A DNA stretch of 64,000 nucleotides. Origin: Clostridiales bacterium (GTDB lineage Bacteria > Bacillota > Clostridia > Oscillospirales > Ruminococcaceae). The notes beneath the pieces were generated by a model. It was not told the DNA's origin and searched no databases. It was given only the letters and a program-made list of their open reading frames with translations. The DNA is taken from assembly GCA_003150405.1 (NCBI GenBank), contig QAMM01000007.1:124001-188000 (forward strand), given 5' to 3'. A program made the position numbers and the translations under genes. Numbering within the stretch: position 1 is the first letter of the stretch; each line of letters opens with the position of its first letter. This document shows positions 1 to 7,749 of the stretch, piece after piece.

Positions 1-29
1 TCCAATCTTTGCATTCCTATCCTGCTTTC

Positions 30-58
30 TTGCCAACCTCTCAGGGATATGCTATACT
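30..58 (+). promoter_or_regulatory. sigma-A-type promoter
   Basis: TTGCCA (30-35) and TATACT (53-58) are separated by 17 bases. The ATG at 49 lies inside the -10 box, so it cannot start the downstream carboxypeptidase. Transcription should begin near 65. Confidence 0.7.
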
Positions 59-120
59 CGTACAGGAATAAAAAAGTCGAAATGAGGCGTAAGCCCTCAT
101 TACAGAAAGGTTCTGATCCT

Positions 121-954
121 GTGGCACGCAGAAGGCGCTATAAAGTAAAAAATATTGTAATATTGATTCTTGTACTGTTGATCGCAATCGGCGGTATAAC
201 CACTGGAATCTGGGCAATATCCAACAAGGGTAGTGAGGAACCCGCAAGCACCAGCAGCACACAGCCGGAAAGCACCGATTCTTCAGCGGACGCTTCTTCC
301 AGCGACGTTTCTGACAGTTCAGACTCCCAAAGCCGAATTTCCGAACCGGACGACGACTGGCAGCTTGTCCTCGCTAACCTGTCCCACCCGCTGCCAGAGG
401 ATTTCAGCGTTGATTTGACCACCATTACCGGTAATTATGCCGATATCCCGGCCCTGGATAATATGAAGGTGGATTCCCGTATTGTAGAGCCGCTCCTCAA
501 AATGTTCCAGGACGCCAAGCAGGACGGGCAAAACCTGTTCCTGCGCGCTTCGCACCGCACCATTGCGCTGCAGCAAACCTACTATGACTGGCACATCAAC
601 CATTATAAGGAACAGGGTTATTCCGACGAGAAAGCCAAAGCGCTGACGCTGGAATACATTGCCTACCCGGGATGCAGCGAACATCATACCGGCCTTGCGG
701 TCGACATTATTTCGGTTGAGTGGCAGAATTCCGGCAAAGAAATTATTGACACCTTTGAAGAAACCTCTGAAGCCAAATGGCTGGCCAAAAACGCCCACAA
801 ATACGGCTTTATTATGCGTTACCCCAAGGATAAAGAGGACATCACCAAAATTGGGTACGAGCCCTGGCATTTCCGCTATGTCGGCGTGGCGCACGCGACC
901 GCTATCTACAATGCGGGGCAGTGCCTGGAGGAATATCTCGGCGTGCTGGATTAA
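121..954 (+). CDS. VanY-like D-Ala-D-Ala carboxypeptidase (peptidase M15), membrane-anchored
   Basis: This is a zinc peptidase predicted to trim the terminal D-Ala from peptidoglycan stem peptides outside the cell. It has a short basic cytoplasmic tail, one membrane segment, a Ser/Thr/Glu-rich linker and then the M15 domain. The zinc motifs are visible: SEHHTGLAVD supplies His and Asp, and EPWHFRYVG near the C-terminus supplies the second His. The frame is open from 49, but ATG 49 overlaps the promoter. GTG 121 has AGAAAGG about ten bases upstream and is preferred; ATG 82 is possible, with a poorer site. The family assignment is firm. The substrate is inferred from the family. It lies just before a glycosyltransferase remnant and a GH25 lysozyme, so it probably belongs to a wall-remodelling group. 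Confidence 0.88.
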   Translation: MARRRRYKVKNIVILILVLLIAIGGITTGIWAISNKGSEEPASTSSTQPESTDSSADASSSDVSDSSDSQSRISEPDDDWQLVLANLSHPLPEDFSVDLTTITGNYADIPALDNMKVDSRIVEPLLKMFQDAKQDGQNLFLRASHRTIALQQTYYDWHINHYKEQGYSDEKAKALTLEYIAYPGCSEHHTGLAVDIISVEWQNSGKEIIDTFEETSEAKWLAKNAHKYGFIMRYPKDKEDITKIGYEPWHFRYVGVAHATAIYNAGQCLEEYLGVLD

Positions 955-973
955 GGCCAAAGGAGGAGTACAA

Positions 974-1188
974 TTGAAACAGCAGCCAAAAGCGGCCGTG
1001 TTAATGTCCACCTTTAACGGTGCGTTATATGTTCAGGCACAAGTGGAAAGCATTATGAACCAAACTTATTCCAACCTTTGTCTTTACATTCGGGACGACG
1101 GCTCAACAGCTTTTCACCCGGTCGGGTTCTTTTCCTGCTGCTGTTCAAAAGGTATTTTATCCGCGCCGACCGCGTAGAAATATTGTAG
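974..1188 (+). pseudogene. truncated family-2 glycosyltransferase remnant
   Basis: A TTG at 974 follows a perfect AGGAGG (961-966). It opens a frame whose first ~45 residues are a textbook GT2 N-terminus: VLMSTFNGA, then a helix ending in NQTY, then YIRDDGST. After the DDGST donor-binding motif the similarity stops and the frame ends at 1177. In another frame, 1112-1188 encodes a basic, hydrophobic tail (LFLLLFKRYF and on) ending at TAG 1188. This could be the old C-terminus, brought in by an internal deletion plus frameshift. About 230 catalytic residues are missing, so the product cannot be an active transferase. The intact RBS suggests a recent loss. Confidence 0.6.
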
Positions 1189-1281
1189 ACGAATTCGGAC
1201 TGAGGTTTGCATTCCTCCTTGGACAACTTTAGATGGAATATCCTACACAAAAATTTACACACAGCTTGCAGAGGAAAAACA

Positions 1282-2301
1282 ATGCCTGTATACCATAAAA
1301 AAAGAAGATGGCCCGTTCCGCTCATCATCATTGCCATCTTACTCATTGTGCTGGCCGGGACAATTCTGATTCAGCAGGAACTTGACCGCGCCCATGCACA
1401 GGAAGCGGAGGAATTTAAGCTTTCCCTTACCGTTTCGGTGGATCAGCCTGTGACCGCGCCCGGAGAAGAAGTGCTGTTCACTGCCTCTGCAACCGGAGGA
1501 AAAGGGGAGCTGCACTACGAGTTTTACTATATGAACGGCGATGAAAAGGTTGTTGTACGCGAGGCTTCTGAGCACAATACGGCGCGGTTTACCATGCAGG
1601 AGCTTGGGCTTATCCACATGATGGTCACCGTTAGCGACGAATCCCCATGGACCGCGGACGCAACTGCTGAGGTTCGGTACGGTGCCGCGCACCAGGGGAT
1701 TGACGTTTCGGTCTACCAACGACAGATTGACTGGGCAAAGGTCAAGGACGCCGGCATGGATTTTGCTATGCTGCGCACCGGTTTTGGCGAAGAGAACCCA
1801 GAAAAAGACCAGCGCGACGCGCGTTTTTCCGAAAATGTGCAGGGCGCTCATGCGGCCGGTCTAAAGGTGGGTGCTTACCATTTCAGCTACGCTCTTACGG
1901 CGGAGGATGCCAAAAAAGAGGCCGAATTCTGCCTTTCCATCCTGGAGCCTTACCGTGAGTTGATTGATTATCCCATTGCCTTTGACATTGAAAGTGAAGA
2001 ACACCAGGCGCTCTCTGAAGAAGAGCTGGTCGCAGTGGTCAACGCCTTCTGCGGGCCGATTGCTGCAGCGGGATTTACTCCCATTGTCTACACTTATGAC
2101 AGTTGGCTCGTCTATCACCCAGGCTGGGAGCAACTCACTCATTACGATCTCTGGATCGCGAATTGGGCTGAGGCGCCTCAATCGGACTACGATTACATCC
2201 TCTGGCAGTATACCAATCAGGGGCAGATTGACGGCATTGCCACCAACGTCGATCTCAATTACGCTTTTTGTGACTACGAAAAAGGCGTTCAAATTCGGTA
2301 A
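1282..2301 (+). CDS. GH25 lysozyme, membrane-anchored, with Ig-like spacer
   Basis: This is a predicted N-acetylmuramidase that cleaves the glycan backbone of peptidoglycan. ATG 1282 follows GAGGAAAA and starts a basic N-terminus with one membrane segment (about residues 12-32). A beta-rich extracellular spacer comes next (about 50-135). The GH25 barrel then begins at GIDVSVYQ and runs to the end. The acidic pair expected in GH25 is seen in IAFDIES, and the barrel-end motif YILWQYTNQG is present. The length of 339 residues suits a membrane segment, spacer and catalytic domain. A strong terminator follows at once, so this closes the unit started by the carboxypeptidase. Confidence 0.9.
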   Translation: MPVYHKKRRWPVPLIIIAILLIVLAGTILIQQELDRAHAQEAEEFKLSLTVSVDQPVTAPGEEVLFTASATGGKGELHYEFYYMNGDEKVVVREASEHNTARFTMQELGLIHMMVTVSDESPWTADATAEVRYGAAHQGIDVSVYQRQIDWAKVKDAGMDFAMLRTGFGEENPEKDQRDARFSENVQGAHAAGLKVGAYHFSYALTAEDAKKEAEFCLSILEPYRELIDYPIAFDIESEEHQALSEEELVAVVNAFCGPIAAAGFTPIVYTYDSWLVYHPGWEQLTHYDLWIANWAEAPQSDYDYILWQYTNQGQIDGIATNVDLNYAFCDYEKGVQIR

Positions 2302-2304
2302 TCC

Positions 2305-2336
2305 AAAGGCGCTCCGCAGAAACGGGGCGCCTTTTT
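2305..2336 (+). terminator. intrinsic terminator after GH25 gene
   Basis: The AGGCGCTCCG / CGGGGCGCCT hairpin has a single wobble pair and is followed by TTTTT. It starts a few bases after the lysozyme stop codon. Confidence 0.85.
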
Positions 2337-2616
2337 CGGCGAAACAAAGGTCAAATCTCTTGAACCAGCGATAGACGGTTTGGCCCACATAACAGACCGT
2401 TCCAAGTTGGAAATTTGAGCCTACTTACCATCATTCCGTTTGTTTTGCGGGGCTTTGTAACGACGGACTCTGTATTGCAACAGCCACAAGGAATTCCATA
2501 AAAAGAGCGCAGACCTTTCGGTGGCCCGCTCCGGCAGTTCACCCTCCCGGCCAAGTGGACGCAACAAAAGTTTTACAATTTTCTGCTGTTTAAAGCCTGC
2601 TTTTCGTTCTCCGATG
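2337..2616. other. non-coding stretch between lysozyme and ferritin
   Basis: About 280 bases without a credible gene. The open frames here are short, lack ribosome sites and have no recognisable content. Only the ferritin promoter at its right edge is interpretable. Confidence 0.5.
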
Positions 2617-2625
2617 TGGTAAAAT
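2617..2625 (+). promoter_or_regulatory. extended -10 promoter for ferritin
   Basis: TGGTAAAAT fits an extended -10 element (TGnTAnAAT). No good -35 box lies 17 bases upstream. The element is about 36 bases before the ferritin ATG. Confidence 0.5.
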
Positions 2626-2661
2626 AGAGATATCCTCAAAATATGGAAAGAAGGTCTTGAT

Positions 2662-3180
2662 ATGTTATCCCAAACCTTAACAAAGGCAATCAGCGAACAG
2701 GTCAACGCGGAATATTACTCGGCCTACCTGTATCTCGCCATGTCCGCCGCATGCGACCGGATGGGCTTTAAGGGTTTTGCCAACTGGATGCATGTACAGG
2801 CACAGGAGGAAATGGCGCACGGCACCCATATGTTTGAGCATCTCCTGGACCGCGGCGCAGCACCGGCGTTCGGCGGTGTTAAAGCGCCTCCGTCGGAATA
2901 CAGCGACCTGCGGGATGTTTTTGAGAAAACGTTGGCGCATGAAGAAATGGTTACCGGGCTTATCAACAAGCTCGCGTCGCTTGCCATGCAGGAGAATGAC
3001 CACGCCACCTACAACTTCCTCCAGTGGTATATCAACGAACAGGTGGAAGAGGAATCAACCGCTAGCCTGATTCTGCAGAAGCTTAACTTTATTGGGGACA
3101 ACGCCTCCATGCTCTACGCGCTGGACACCGAAATGGCGGCGCGCACCTTTGTCGATCCCTTTGCCGCACAGGGCGTATAA
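2662..3180 (+). CDS. ftnA: non-haem ferritin
   Basis: This is an iron-storage ferritin. Twenty-four subunits form a shell that oxidises Fe(II) and stores it as a mineral core in the cytoplasm. At 172 residues it has the usual length for bacterial FtnA. The ferroxidase ligands are visible in helix A (NAEYYSAYLY), helix B (QAQEEMAHG, the E..H pair) and helix D (QVEEESTA). It lacks the haem-binding Met context of bacterioferritins. ATG 2662 is preceded by GGAAAGAAGG. It stands alone between two terminators and has its own promoter, so it is probably monocistronic. Confidence 0.95.
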   Translation: MLSQTLTKAISEQVNAEYYSAYLYLAMSAACDRMGFKGFANWMHVQAQEEMAHGTHMFEHLLDRGAAPAFGGVKAPPSEYSDLRDVFEKTLAHEEMVTGLINKLASLAMQENDHATYNFLQWYINEQVEEESTASLILQKLNFIGDNASMLYALDTEMAARTFVDPFAAQGV

Positions 3181-3234
3181 TCGACTTTTCCGGCAAAGCC
3201 TCTTATAGCCGACAAAACATTATCAAAACAACAT

Positions 3235-3272
3235 GGACAACCCCCGGCCTTAAAAAGGCCGGGGGTTGTCCC
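3235..3272. terminator. long GC-rich hairpin after ferritin
   Basis: GGACAACCCCCGGCCTT pairs perfectly with AAGGCCGGGGGTTGTCC around a short A-rich loop. There is no clear T-tract on either strand, so it may act as an mRNA 3'-end stabiliser or a weak terminator. Confidence 0.6.
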
Positions 3273-3396
3273 AAAAGGTAGGGAAAAGGTCATCACCAGC
3301 TGCGGGACACGGCTTTCTTGCTGCCTAAGCCTCTCTCGGAAAAAATATATTATCCAAATTCTGCGGACAGTCCGTTTGTAAAGCGTCTGCGCCGCC

Positions 3397-3425
3397 TTGC
3401 AGCTTCCCCCATTCATTGGTATAAT
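3397..3425 (+). promoter_or_regulatory. sigma-A-type promoter for aldo/keto reductase
   Basis: TTGCAG (3397-3402), 17 bases, then a perfect TATAAT (3420-3425). The position rules out the long N-terminal extension of the open frame, which begins upstream at 3318. Confidence 0.8.
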
Positions 3426-3476
3426 AAACCTATCCATCAAAAATGCATGTTATCGTTACAGAAAGGAATGCAGCAA

Positions 3477-4385
3477 ATGAGACAAATCAACATTGGTGGG
3501 CTGCTGCCCGCTTCCCAAATTGCTTTAGGTTGTTCCCGCATGGGCGGCCTCACGTTGGAGCACGGCGAAAAGCTGGTGCGCACTTGTCTGGAAGAGGGCA
3601 TCAACTACTTCGATCTTGCCGATATTTATATGGGCGGAACTTCGGAAGAAAACTTCGGGAAATTTCTCACCCCGTCGCTGCGCGACCAAATGCTCATTCA
3701 GAGCAAATGCAGTGTTCATAACGGGCACTACGATCTCTCCAAAGAGCATATTTTAGAGGCAGTCAATACCACCTTGATCCGCCTGCACACCGACCACATT
3801 GATACGCTGCTCCTTCATCGGGCCGATACCCTCATGGAGCCGGAGGAGGTCGCTGAAGCATTTGAGCTTCTTCACCGGGAAGGAAAGGTTCGCTATTTTG
3901 GCGTTTCCAATTTTAAACCACTGACCATGGAACTTTTGCAGCAGGCGGTACCGCACAAGCTCATTGCAAACCAGCTCCAATTTGGCATTATGCACACCGG
4001 TATGATCGATTCTGGCTTTCACATGAACATGACAACCGAGCGTTCCGTCCAGCACGACGACAGCATGCTGGAATACGCACGGCTCAAAGGCATTACTATC
4101 CAGGCCTGGTCACCGTTCCAATACGGCTGGTTTGAGGGCATTTACCTGGATAATCCCAAATTTCCCGAACTCAACAAGGTCATTGACGAAATTGGGGAGC
4201 GGTACGGCATTCCAAACGTAGCGGTTGTGGTCGCCTGGATCATGCGGCATCCCGCCGGCATTATGCCACTCTGCGGCACCACCAGCCCAGAGCGTATCCG
4301 CGCCATTGCCAAGGGCGGGGATGTTGTCCTCACCCGCAAAGAGTGGTATGATATTTACAAAGCTGCCGGAAACGACCTTCCGTAA
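3477..4385 (+). CDS. aldo/keto reductase family oxidoreductase
   Basis: This is an NAD(P)H-dependent reductase with a TIM-barrel fold and a carbonyl substrate that cannot be inferred. The catalytic tetrad is visible: Asp in FDLADIYMGG (with Tyr), Lys in LIQSKCSV and His in TLLLHRAD. The GVSNF motif and the C-terminal cofactor loop (LCGTTSPERI) are also present. ATG 3477 sits ten bases after GAAAGG and is preferred over ATG 3468, which nearly abuts the ribosome site. It resembles the YdhF-like branch of the superfamily. It is flanked by its own promoter and terminator, so it is monocistronic. Confidence 0.92.
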   Translation: MRQINIGGLLPASQIALGCSRMGGLTLEHGEKLVRTCLEEGINYFDLADIYMGGTSEENFGKFLTPSLRDQMLIQSKCSVHNGHYDLSKEHILEAVNTTLIRLHTDHIDTLLLHRADTLMEPEEVAEAFELLHREGKVRYFGVSNFKPLTMELLQQAVPHKLIANQLQFGIMHTGMIDSGFHMNMTTERSVQHDDSMLEYARLKGITIQAWSPFQYGWFEGIYLDNPKFPELNKVIDEIGERYGIPNVAVVVAWIMRHPAGIMPLCGTTSPERIRAIAKGGDVVLTRKEWYDIYKAAGNDLP

Positions 4386-4390
4386 CCCAT

Positions 4391-4424
4391 GAAAGCACGG
4401 GAGATTGCCCGTGCTTTCTCTTTT
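4391..4424 (+). terminator. intrinsic terminator after aldo/keto reductase
   Basis: A perfect 11-bp hairpin, GAAAGCACGGG / CCCGTGCTTTC, is followed by the T-rich TCTTTT. The next ~190 bases hold nothing recognisable. Confidence 0.88.
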
Positions 4425-4618
4425 ACAGAAAAGAACTTTCCCTCATCTCATTTCCCATATAAGTCAGTAAAATTTCACTGAGAAACAAAATTACTCTGTC
4501 CATCGTCACTGTTCTCGTGTGGTAAACGCAGAACAGCTTATTCTCTAAAATTTCTTTAAAAAATATCTGGGTCCCTTGCTGAAAGGAAATCCACCCTAGC
4601 AACGATTCTACATTTACC

Positions 4619-5140
4619 TTATTGTGTTTGGCCGAACCCACCCTCTCCGGCGGCGTCTTTTTGCTGAAGCCCCGCAATGTAACCCGCTTCAAACACCTCC
4701 AGAATCAGCTCGCCGGAACGGCTGTGCAAATCCCGCACAAGTTCAGTCAGTTCGTCCAGCAAGGCAGCTCCCGTTTTCTGAGAGATCCTGCGGTAACAGC
4801 GCCAAAGCTCCCGTTCAACAGCAGCGGCACGAGTCCCGCAGTAGACAGCGGAAAGATAGGCGGAAAATCCCTCTGCCACGGCTGTGCCGCAGCATGCTGC
4901 ATGTTTCCCATATTGGTATGCCTCCTCTGTACAAAGCAGCCTGTCCTGCAGGCGCAGCGCCTGCAAATAGCGCGGAATATCCGCAGAAGCGGGGCCGCAT
5001 TTTGCCAGTGAATAGAGCAGCAGGGGTAAAATCTTCTCCGCCAGACGGTTTTCTTCTGCGTACACTTCATCGTCACGCCGCATATACTGCCGCATTTGTT
5101 CCACGTGCTGCTTTTCCCGCTGTGTCATCTGTACGATCAT
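4619..5140 (-). CDS. hypothetical helical protein
   Basis: A 173-residue protein that I do not recognise. It is soluble and predicted mostly helical, with many Glu/Arg residues at the N-terminus (VEQMRQYMRRDDEV), several Cys in the middle and the C-terminal segment ILEVFEAGYIAGLQQ. There is no signal peptide and no catalytic motif. ATG 5140 overlaps the stop of a possible upstream micro-ORF (ATGA), with GGGGACGGTGA as a modest ribosome site. It lies downstream of, and on the same strand as, a GH25 lipoprotein gene but is separated from it by a terminator. The codon pattern and length support a real gene; the function is unknown. Confidence 0.65.
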   Translation of the reverse strand: MIVQMTQREKQHVEQMRQYMRRDDEVYAEENRLAEKILPLLLYSLAKCGPASADIPRYLQALRLQDRLLCTEEAYQYGKHAACCGTAVAEGFSAYLSAVYCGTRAAAVERELWRCYRRISQKTGAALLDELTELVRDLHSRSGELILEVFEAGYIAGLQQKDAAGEGGFGQTQ

Positions 5141-5241
5141 GCTTCACCGTCCCCGCCGCTGTATTTTCGCATCCATTTTAGTGTTGCCGCTTGGGCATTT
5201 CTTACCCGCGCCAATAATTGCCTGCTTTTTAGCTCTGCCAA
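5137..5241 (-). CDS. possible 34-residue ORF coupled to the downstream hypothetical gene
   Basis: A frame beginning at TTG 5241, with GGGACG a few bases upstream, encodes a short basic peptide. It ends in a TGA that overlaps the next ATG. The overlap and the Leu/Lys/Arg/Ala composition are suggestive, but there is no other support. It could equally be leader sequence. Confidence 0.25.
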   Translation of the reverse strand: MAELKSRQLLARVRNAQAATLKWMRKYSGGDGEA

Positions 5242-5267
5242 AATTCGTCCCGCTTCAGTTTTATTCG

Positions 5268-5301
5268 ACAAAAAAGCCGCCGTACTTGGTACGGCGGCTT
5301 T
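5268..5301 (-). terminator. intrinsic terminator of GH25 lipoprotein gene
   Basis: A perfect 13-bp hairpin, AAAGCCGCCGTAC / GTACGGCGGCTTT with a 3-base loop, is followed on the minus strand by TTTTTT. It begins three bases after the lysozyme stop. Confidence 0.92.
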
Positions 5302-5303
5302 GG

Positions 5304-6599
5304 TTATACAATTTTCCAAGCGTTGCGGTCGACCCGTCCACCTATTCCTTTTACAGTTCCATCGGAGCAGAACTGCCACATGGAAATTGGCCCCTGATCC
5401 CACACAAACTGGATATCAACACCGTTTCTTGGCCAATAGGCCAGCCATTTCTGGTAACCAGTCAAACGGCTCAGATCCAAGCGGTTTTTAAACCAGGAAG
5501 AATCCGAATAAATCAAAGGGGTATATCCAGCCGCTTTAACCCGATCACAGAACGCAATGGCAATATCCGTGCGGAGCGAACGGCTGATTTCATCTCCGCG
5601 GCCAACTTCATTTGGTCCCGCGCTGGATTTTTCGGTGTCAAACGCAACGAGTTTCACATTACTGTAAGGTTTCAGCGCGTTAATAACAAATTCAGCCTCA
5701 TCCAATCCCTCTTGAACCGTAGTGGCCTGGGTAAAGAAGTAAACACCAACCTCAATGCCATTGGCCTGTGCGCCTTTGATATTGTCGGTGAACTTTTCAT
5801 CAATTACAATGCGCCCTGATCCGGGATCCGTGCCGTAACCGCGCACTCCAACCCGGATCATGGCAAAATCAATGCCGTCCGACTTTACAGCTGCCCAGTC
5901 GATATTTCCATTCCATTTAGATACATCAATACCTGCTTTGGAGCCGACCGCGCCGTTTGAATCAAAGTAGTAACCAATGTCGTCAATGAAATGCCAGCCC
6001 TCCGGCTTGGTTTTACCATTGACATAGTAATATTTCTTGCCGTCGCTGGGATTGGTGTACCAACCATTCTGCGGCGGCTGATCGGCTGAGGAATCCGATG
6101 AAGAATCACTCGAGCTATCGGAAGAAGAGTCCGAACTTCCGGAGTCAGAACTGGAACTGTCCGAAGAGGACTCCGATCCAGAACTGTCGGACGGTGTTTC
6201 CTCCGGCGGGATAACAACAATACCATCATCACTGTTTCCGCCACCGTTGCCGGACGGCTTCTGCGGATCTTCTTCCTTATCCTGTTCGGTCGGCTTAAAG
6301 GTCGGATCCTCTGCAACGTTTACATTTTCCTGAATCGGCTGCTCTGGCGCCGGCGGAATAACTACAGGCTCCGGCGCACTGCTGGAGCTCTCTTCCGAGG
6401 AACTCTCCTCTGAAGAGCTTTCCTCGCTGCTCTCCTCACTTTGGGAGCTCAGGTCCGACAAAACCTGCTTTGCTAATCCTTTGGGTGTATAGGAACGGGC
6501 AAACGTACTGACATCCTGGTCAACAGATTTGCAGCCCGCCAAAGCGGCAAACGCAAATACAACGGCAACGGCCAGCACGCCTGCTCTGAATTTCGACAT
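5304..6599 (-). CDS. GH25 lysozyme lipoprotein with Ser/Glu linker and cell-wall-binding repeat
   Basis: A predicted secreted, lipid-anchored muramidase of 431 residues. The N-terminus is a lipoprotein signal with lipobox LAGC (Cys23). A long low-complexity Ser/Glu/Asp/Pro linker follows (about 45-175). Next is one choline/glucan-binding-type aromatic repeat (GWYTNPSDGKKYYY and on). The GH25 barrel starts at GIDVSKWNG. The acidic catalytic pair is in VAFDTEKS, and IQFVWDQG/SMWQF mark the end of the barrel. ATG 6599 is preceded by GGAGGGG at ideal spacing, and a canonical promoter lies just upstream. It is a second muramidase, distinct from the one at 1282-2301, and probably acts on the cell's own wall. 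Confidence 0.92.
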   Translation of the reverse strand: MSKFRAGVLAVAVVFAFAALAGCKSVDQDVSTFARSYTPKGLAKQVLSDLSSQSEESSEESSSEESSSEESSSSAPEPVVIPPAPEQPIQENVNVAEDPTFKPTEQDKEEDPQKPSGNGGGNSDDGIVVIPPEETPSDSSGSESSSDSSSSDSGSSDSSSDSSSDSSSDSSADQPPQNGWYTNPSDGKKYYYVNGKTKPEGWHFIDDIGYYFDSNGAVGSKAGIDVSKWNGNIDWAAVKSDGIDFAMIRVGVRGYGTDPGSGRIVIDEKFTDNIKGAQANGIEVGVYFFTQATTVQEGLDEAEFVINALKPYSNVKLVAFDTEKSSAGPNEVGRGDEISRSLRTDIAIAFCDRVKAAGYTPLIYSDSSWFKNRLDLSRLTGYQKWLAYWPRNGVDIQFVWDQGPISMWQFCSDGTVKGIGGRVDRNAWKIV

Positions 6600-6652
6600 G
6601 AGAACCCCTCCAACCTAAAACAAACGCGAAAACAAAAAATATGAATTTACGT

Positions 6653-6681
6653 ATAGTACAGTTTAGCACATCATTTGTCAA
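6653..6681 (-). promoter_or_regulatory. sigma-A promoter of GH25 lipoprotein gene
   Basis: On the minus strand, TTGACA (6681-6676) and TACTAT (6658-6653) are separated by exactly 17 bases. The leader to ATG 6599 is about 45 bases. Confidence 0.88.
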
Positions 6682-6719
6682 ACTGCAACGAATTCCGGCA
6701 AAAAACCGTGTGGTAATTT

Positions 6720-7259
6720 CTAACTTCCGCGCCGGTACAAGATATAGCGTTCCACCAGCCGTGCTGTCCATAAGGCAACGCATGCAACCGCAATGCCGCA
6801 GATAAGTCCAACCAGAACATCGGTCGGGTAATGAACAAAGAGATACATACGTGAAAAGGCAATGAGCGCCGCCAGCAAATACGCCGCCGCGCCGAATCTC
6901 CGGTTTGCGGCAAACAGCACCGTAGCAGCCGCAAAGGAGGAAAGGGTATGCCCCGAGGGAAACGAAAAACTGTCCGGCGGCGGAATTAATAGTTCCAGCC
7001 CGCCGACTTCGGTGAACGGGCGAGGGCGGCAAACCAGGTTTTTGATGAGCACATCCCCCGCCAAATACCCCAATGCCAGCGCCCCCACCAGTACCAAACC
7101 ATACTTTCGGTACCGCCGGGTGCAGATAAGTGCTACGGATGCAGCAAGCCAAACCATACCGGCATTGCCGATGGTTGAAACAAACACCATAGCGCCGTCC
7201 AGCAGGGCGGAGCGCAGGTTCTGCTGGATCCAAATTAAAAAGTTCAGGTCAAATTGCAT
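6720..7259 (-). CDS. PAP2-family membrane phosphatase
   Basis: A multi-pass membrane phosphatase of 179 residues with the three PAP2 signatures: KNLVCRPRP (C1), PSGHT (C2) and SRMYLFVHYPTD (C3, with catalytic His and Asp). Such enzymes dephosphorylate undecaprenyl pyrophosphate, phosphatidate or related lipids at the outer face of the membrane. Which of these is the substrate here cannot be told from sequence, though the nearby wall genes favour undecaprenyl pyrophosphate. ATG 7259 is preferred over the longer frame from 7286 because AAAGGA lies seven bases upstream. Confidence 0.9.
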   Translation of the reverse strand: MQFDLNFLIWIQQNLRSALLDGAMVFVSTIGNAGMVWLAASVALICTRRYRKYGLVLVGALALGYLAGDVLIKNLVCRPRPFTEVGGLELLIPPPDSFSFPSGHTLSSFAAATVLFAANRRFGAAAYLLAALIAFSRMYLFVHYPTDVLVGLICGIAVACVALWTARLVERYILYRRGS

Positions 7260-7276
7260 CTTGTTCCTTTGGAAAC

Positions 7277-7299
7277 AGGGCGGCATAGTATGCCGCCCT
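7277..7299 (-). terminator. hairpin between UxaA operon and PAP2 gene
   Basis: A perfect palindrome, AGGGCGGCATA-G-TATGCCGCCCT, is followed on the minus strand by GTTT. It lies after the UxaA-like operon and inside the 5' leader of the PAP2 gene, so it probably limits readthrough. Confidence 0.65.
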
Positions 7300-7431
7300 T
7301 CTTCACTATAAATATTTTTACAGCCTTACACCGGGCGGCAGAAAGTAAATCTTCTCTGTTTAAGGCATAGGCTGCAGAATTCCATTAAAACAGGTAAAAC
7401 CAGTGCGGCGAAGCGAATAGAATCCGCCCTT

Positions 7432-7716
7432 CTACTTTTCCTGCATGGCACGGCTCGCCACATTGTGGACATGCACATGGCTTCCCCGGGCAATATTTGC
7501 CGTCGCAATGCCAATTTCCTCTCCGTACTTTACCACCGGCGCGCCCATTTTAATCTCCATAAGCGCCATTTTGTGGTAAACTGGGATGTCCTGTACCGCG
7601 GCAAGCTCAAGCGGAGACTGGCCGTTCCGATCGACACAAACTGTTTCTCCCTGTTGGACCGGTTCAACCAAAACCGCCACATTGTCTTTTGCATTTACCA
7701 AAATTGCTCTGGGCAT
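7432..7716 (-). CDS. UxaA N-terminal-type (SAF domain) hydro-lyase small subunit
   Basis: A 94-residue SAF-domain protein equivalent to the N-terminal domain of altronate/galactarate dehydratases (UxaA/GarD). In stand-alone form it pairs with a large subunit such as the one at 9039-10202. The features are VAVLVEPVQQGETV, KMALMEIKMGAPVVKYGEEIG and the His-rich turn GSHVHVHNV. ATG 7716 is preceded by GAAGGGGAA. It is the last of three genes on the minus strand. Substrate: a sugar acid or related hydroxy acid, not determined. Confidence 0.85.
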   Translation of the reverse strand: MPRAILVNAKDNVAVLVEPVQQGETVCVDRNGQSPLELAAVQDIPVYHKMALMEIKMGAPVVKYGEEIGIATANIARGSHVHVHNVASRAMQEK

Positions 7717-7749
7717 ATTGTTCCCCTTCTTTGTTTAAAAATAACCGGA

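Noticed and set aside
49-120. N-terminal extension of the VanY-like protein from ATG 49
   Set aside because: The ATG overlaps the -10 box of a well-formed promoter, so it lies upstream of the transcript start.
3318-3476. N-terminal extension of the aldo/keto reductase
   Set aside because: A promoter with TATAAT at 3420-3425 lies inside it, and ATG 3477 has a proper ribosome site and the family-typical start.
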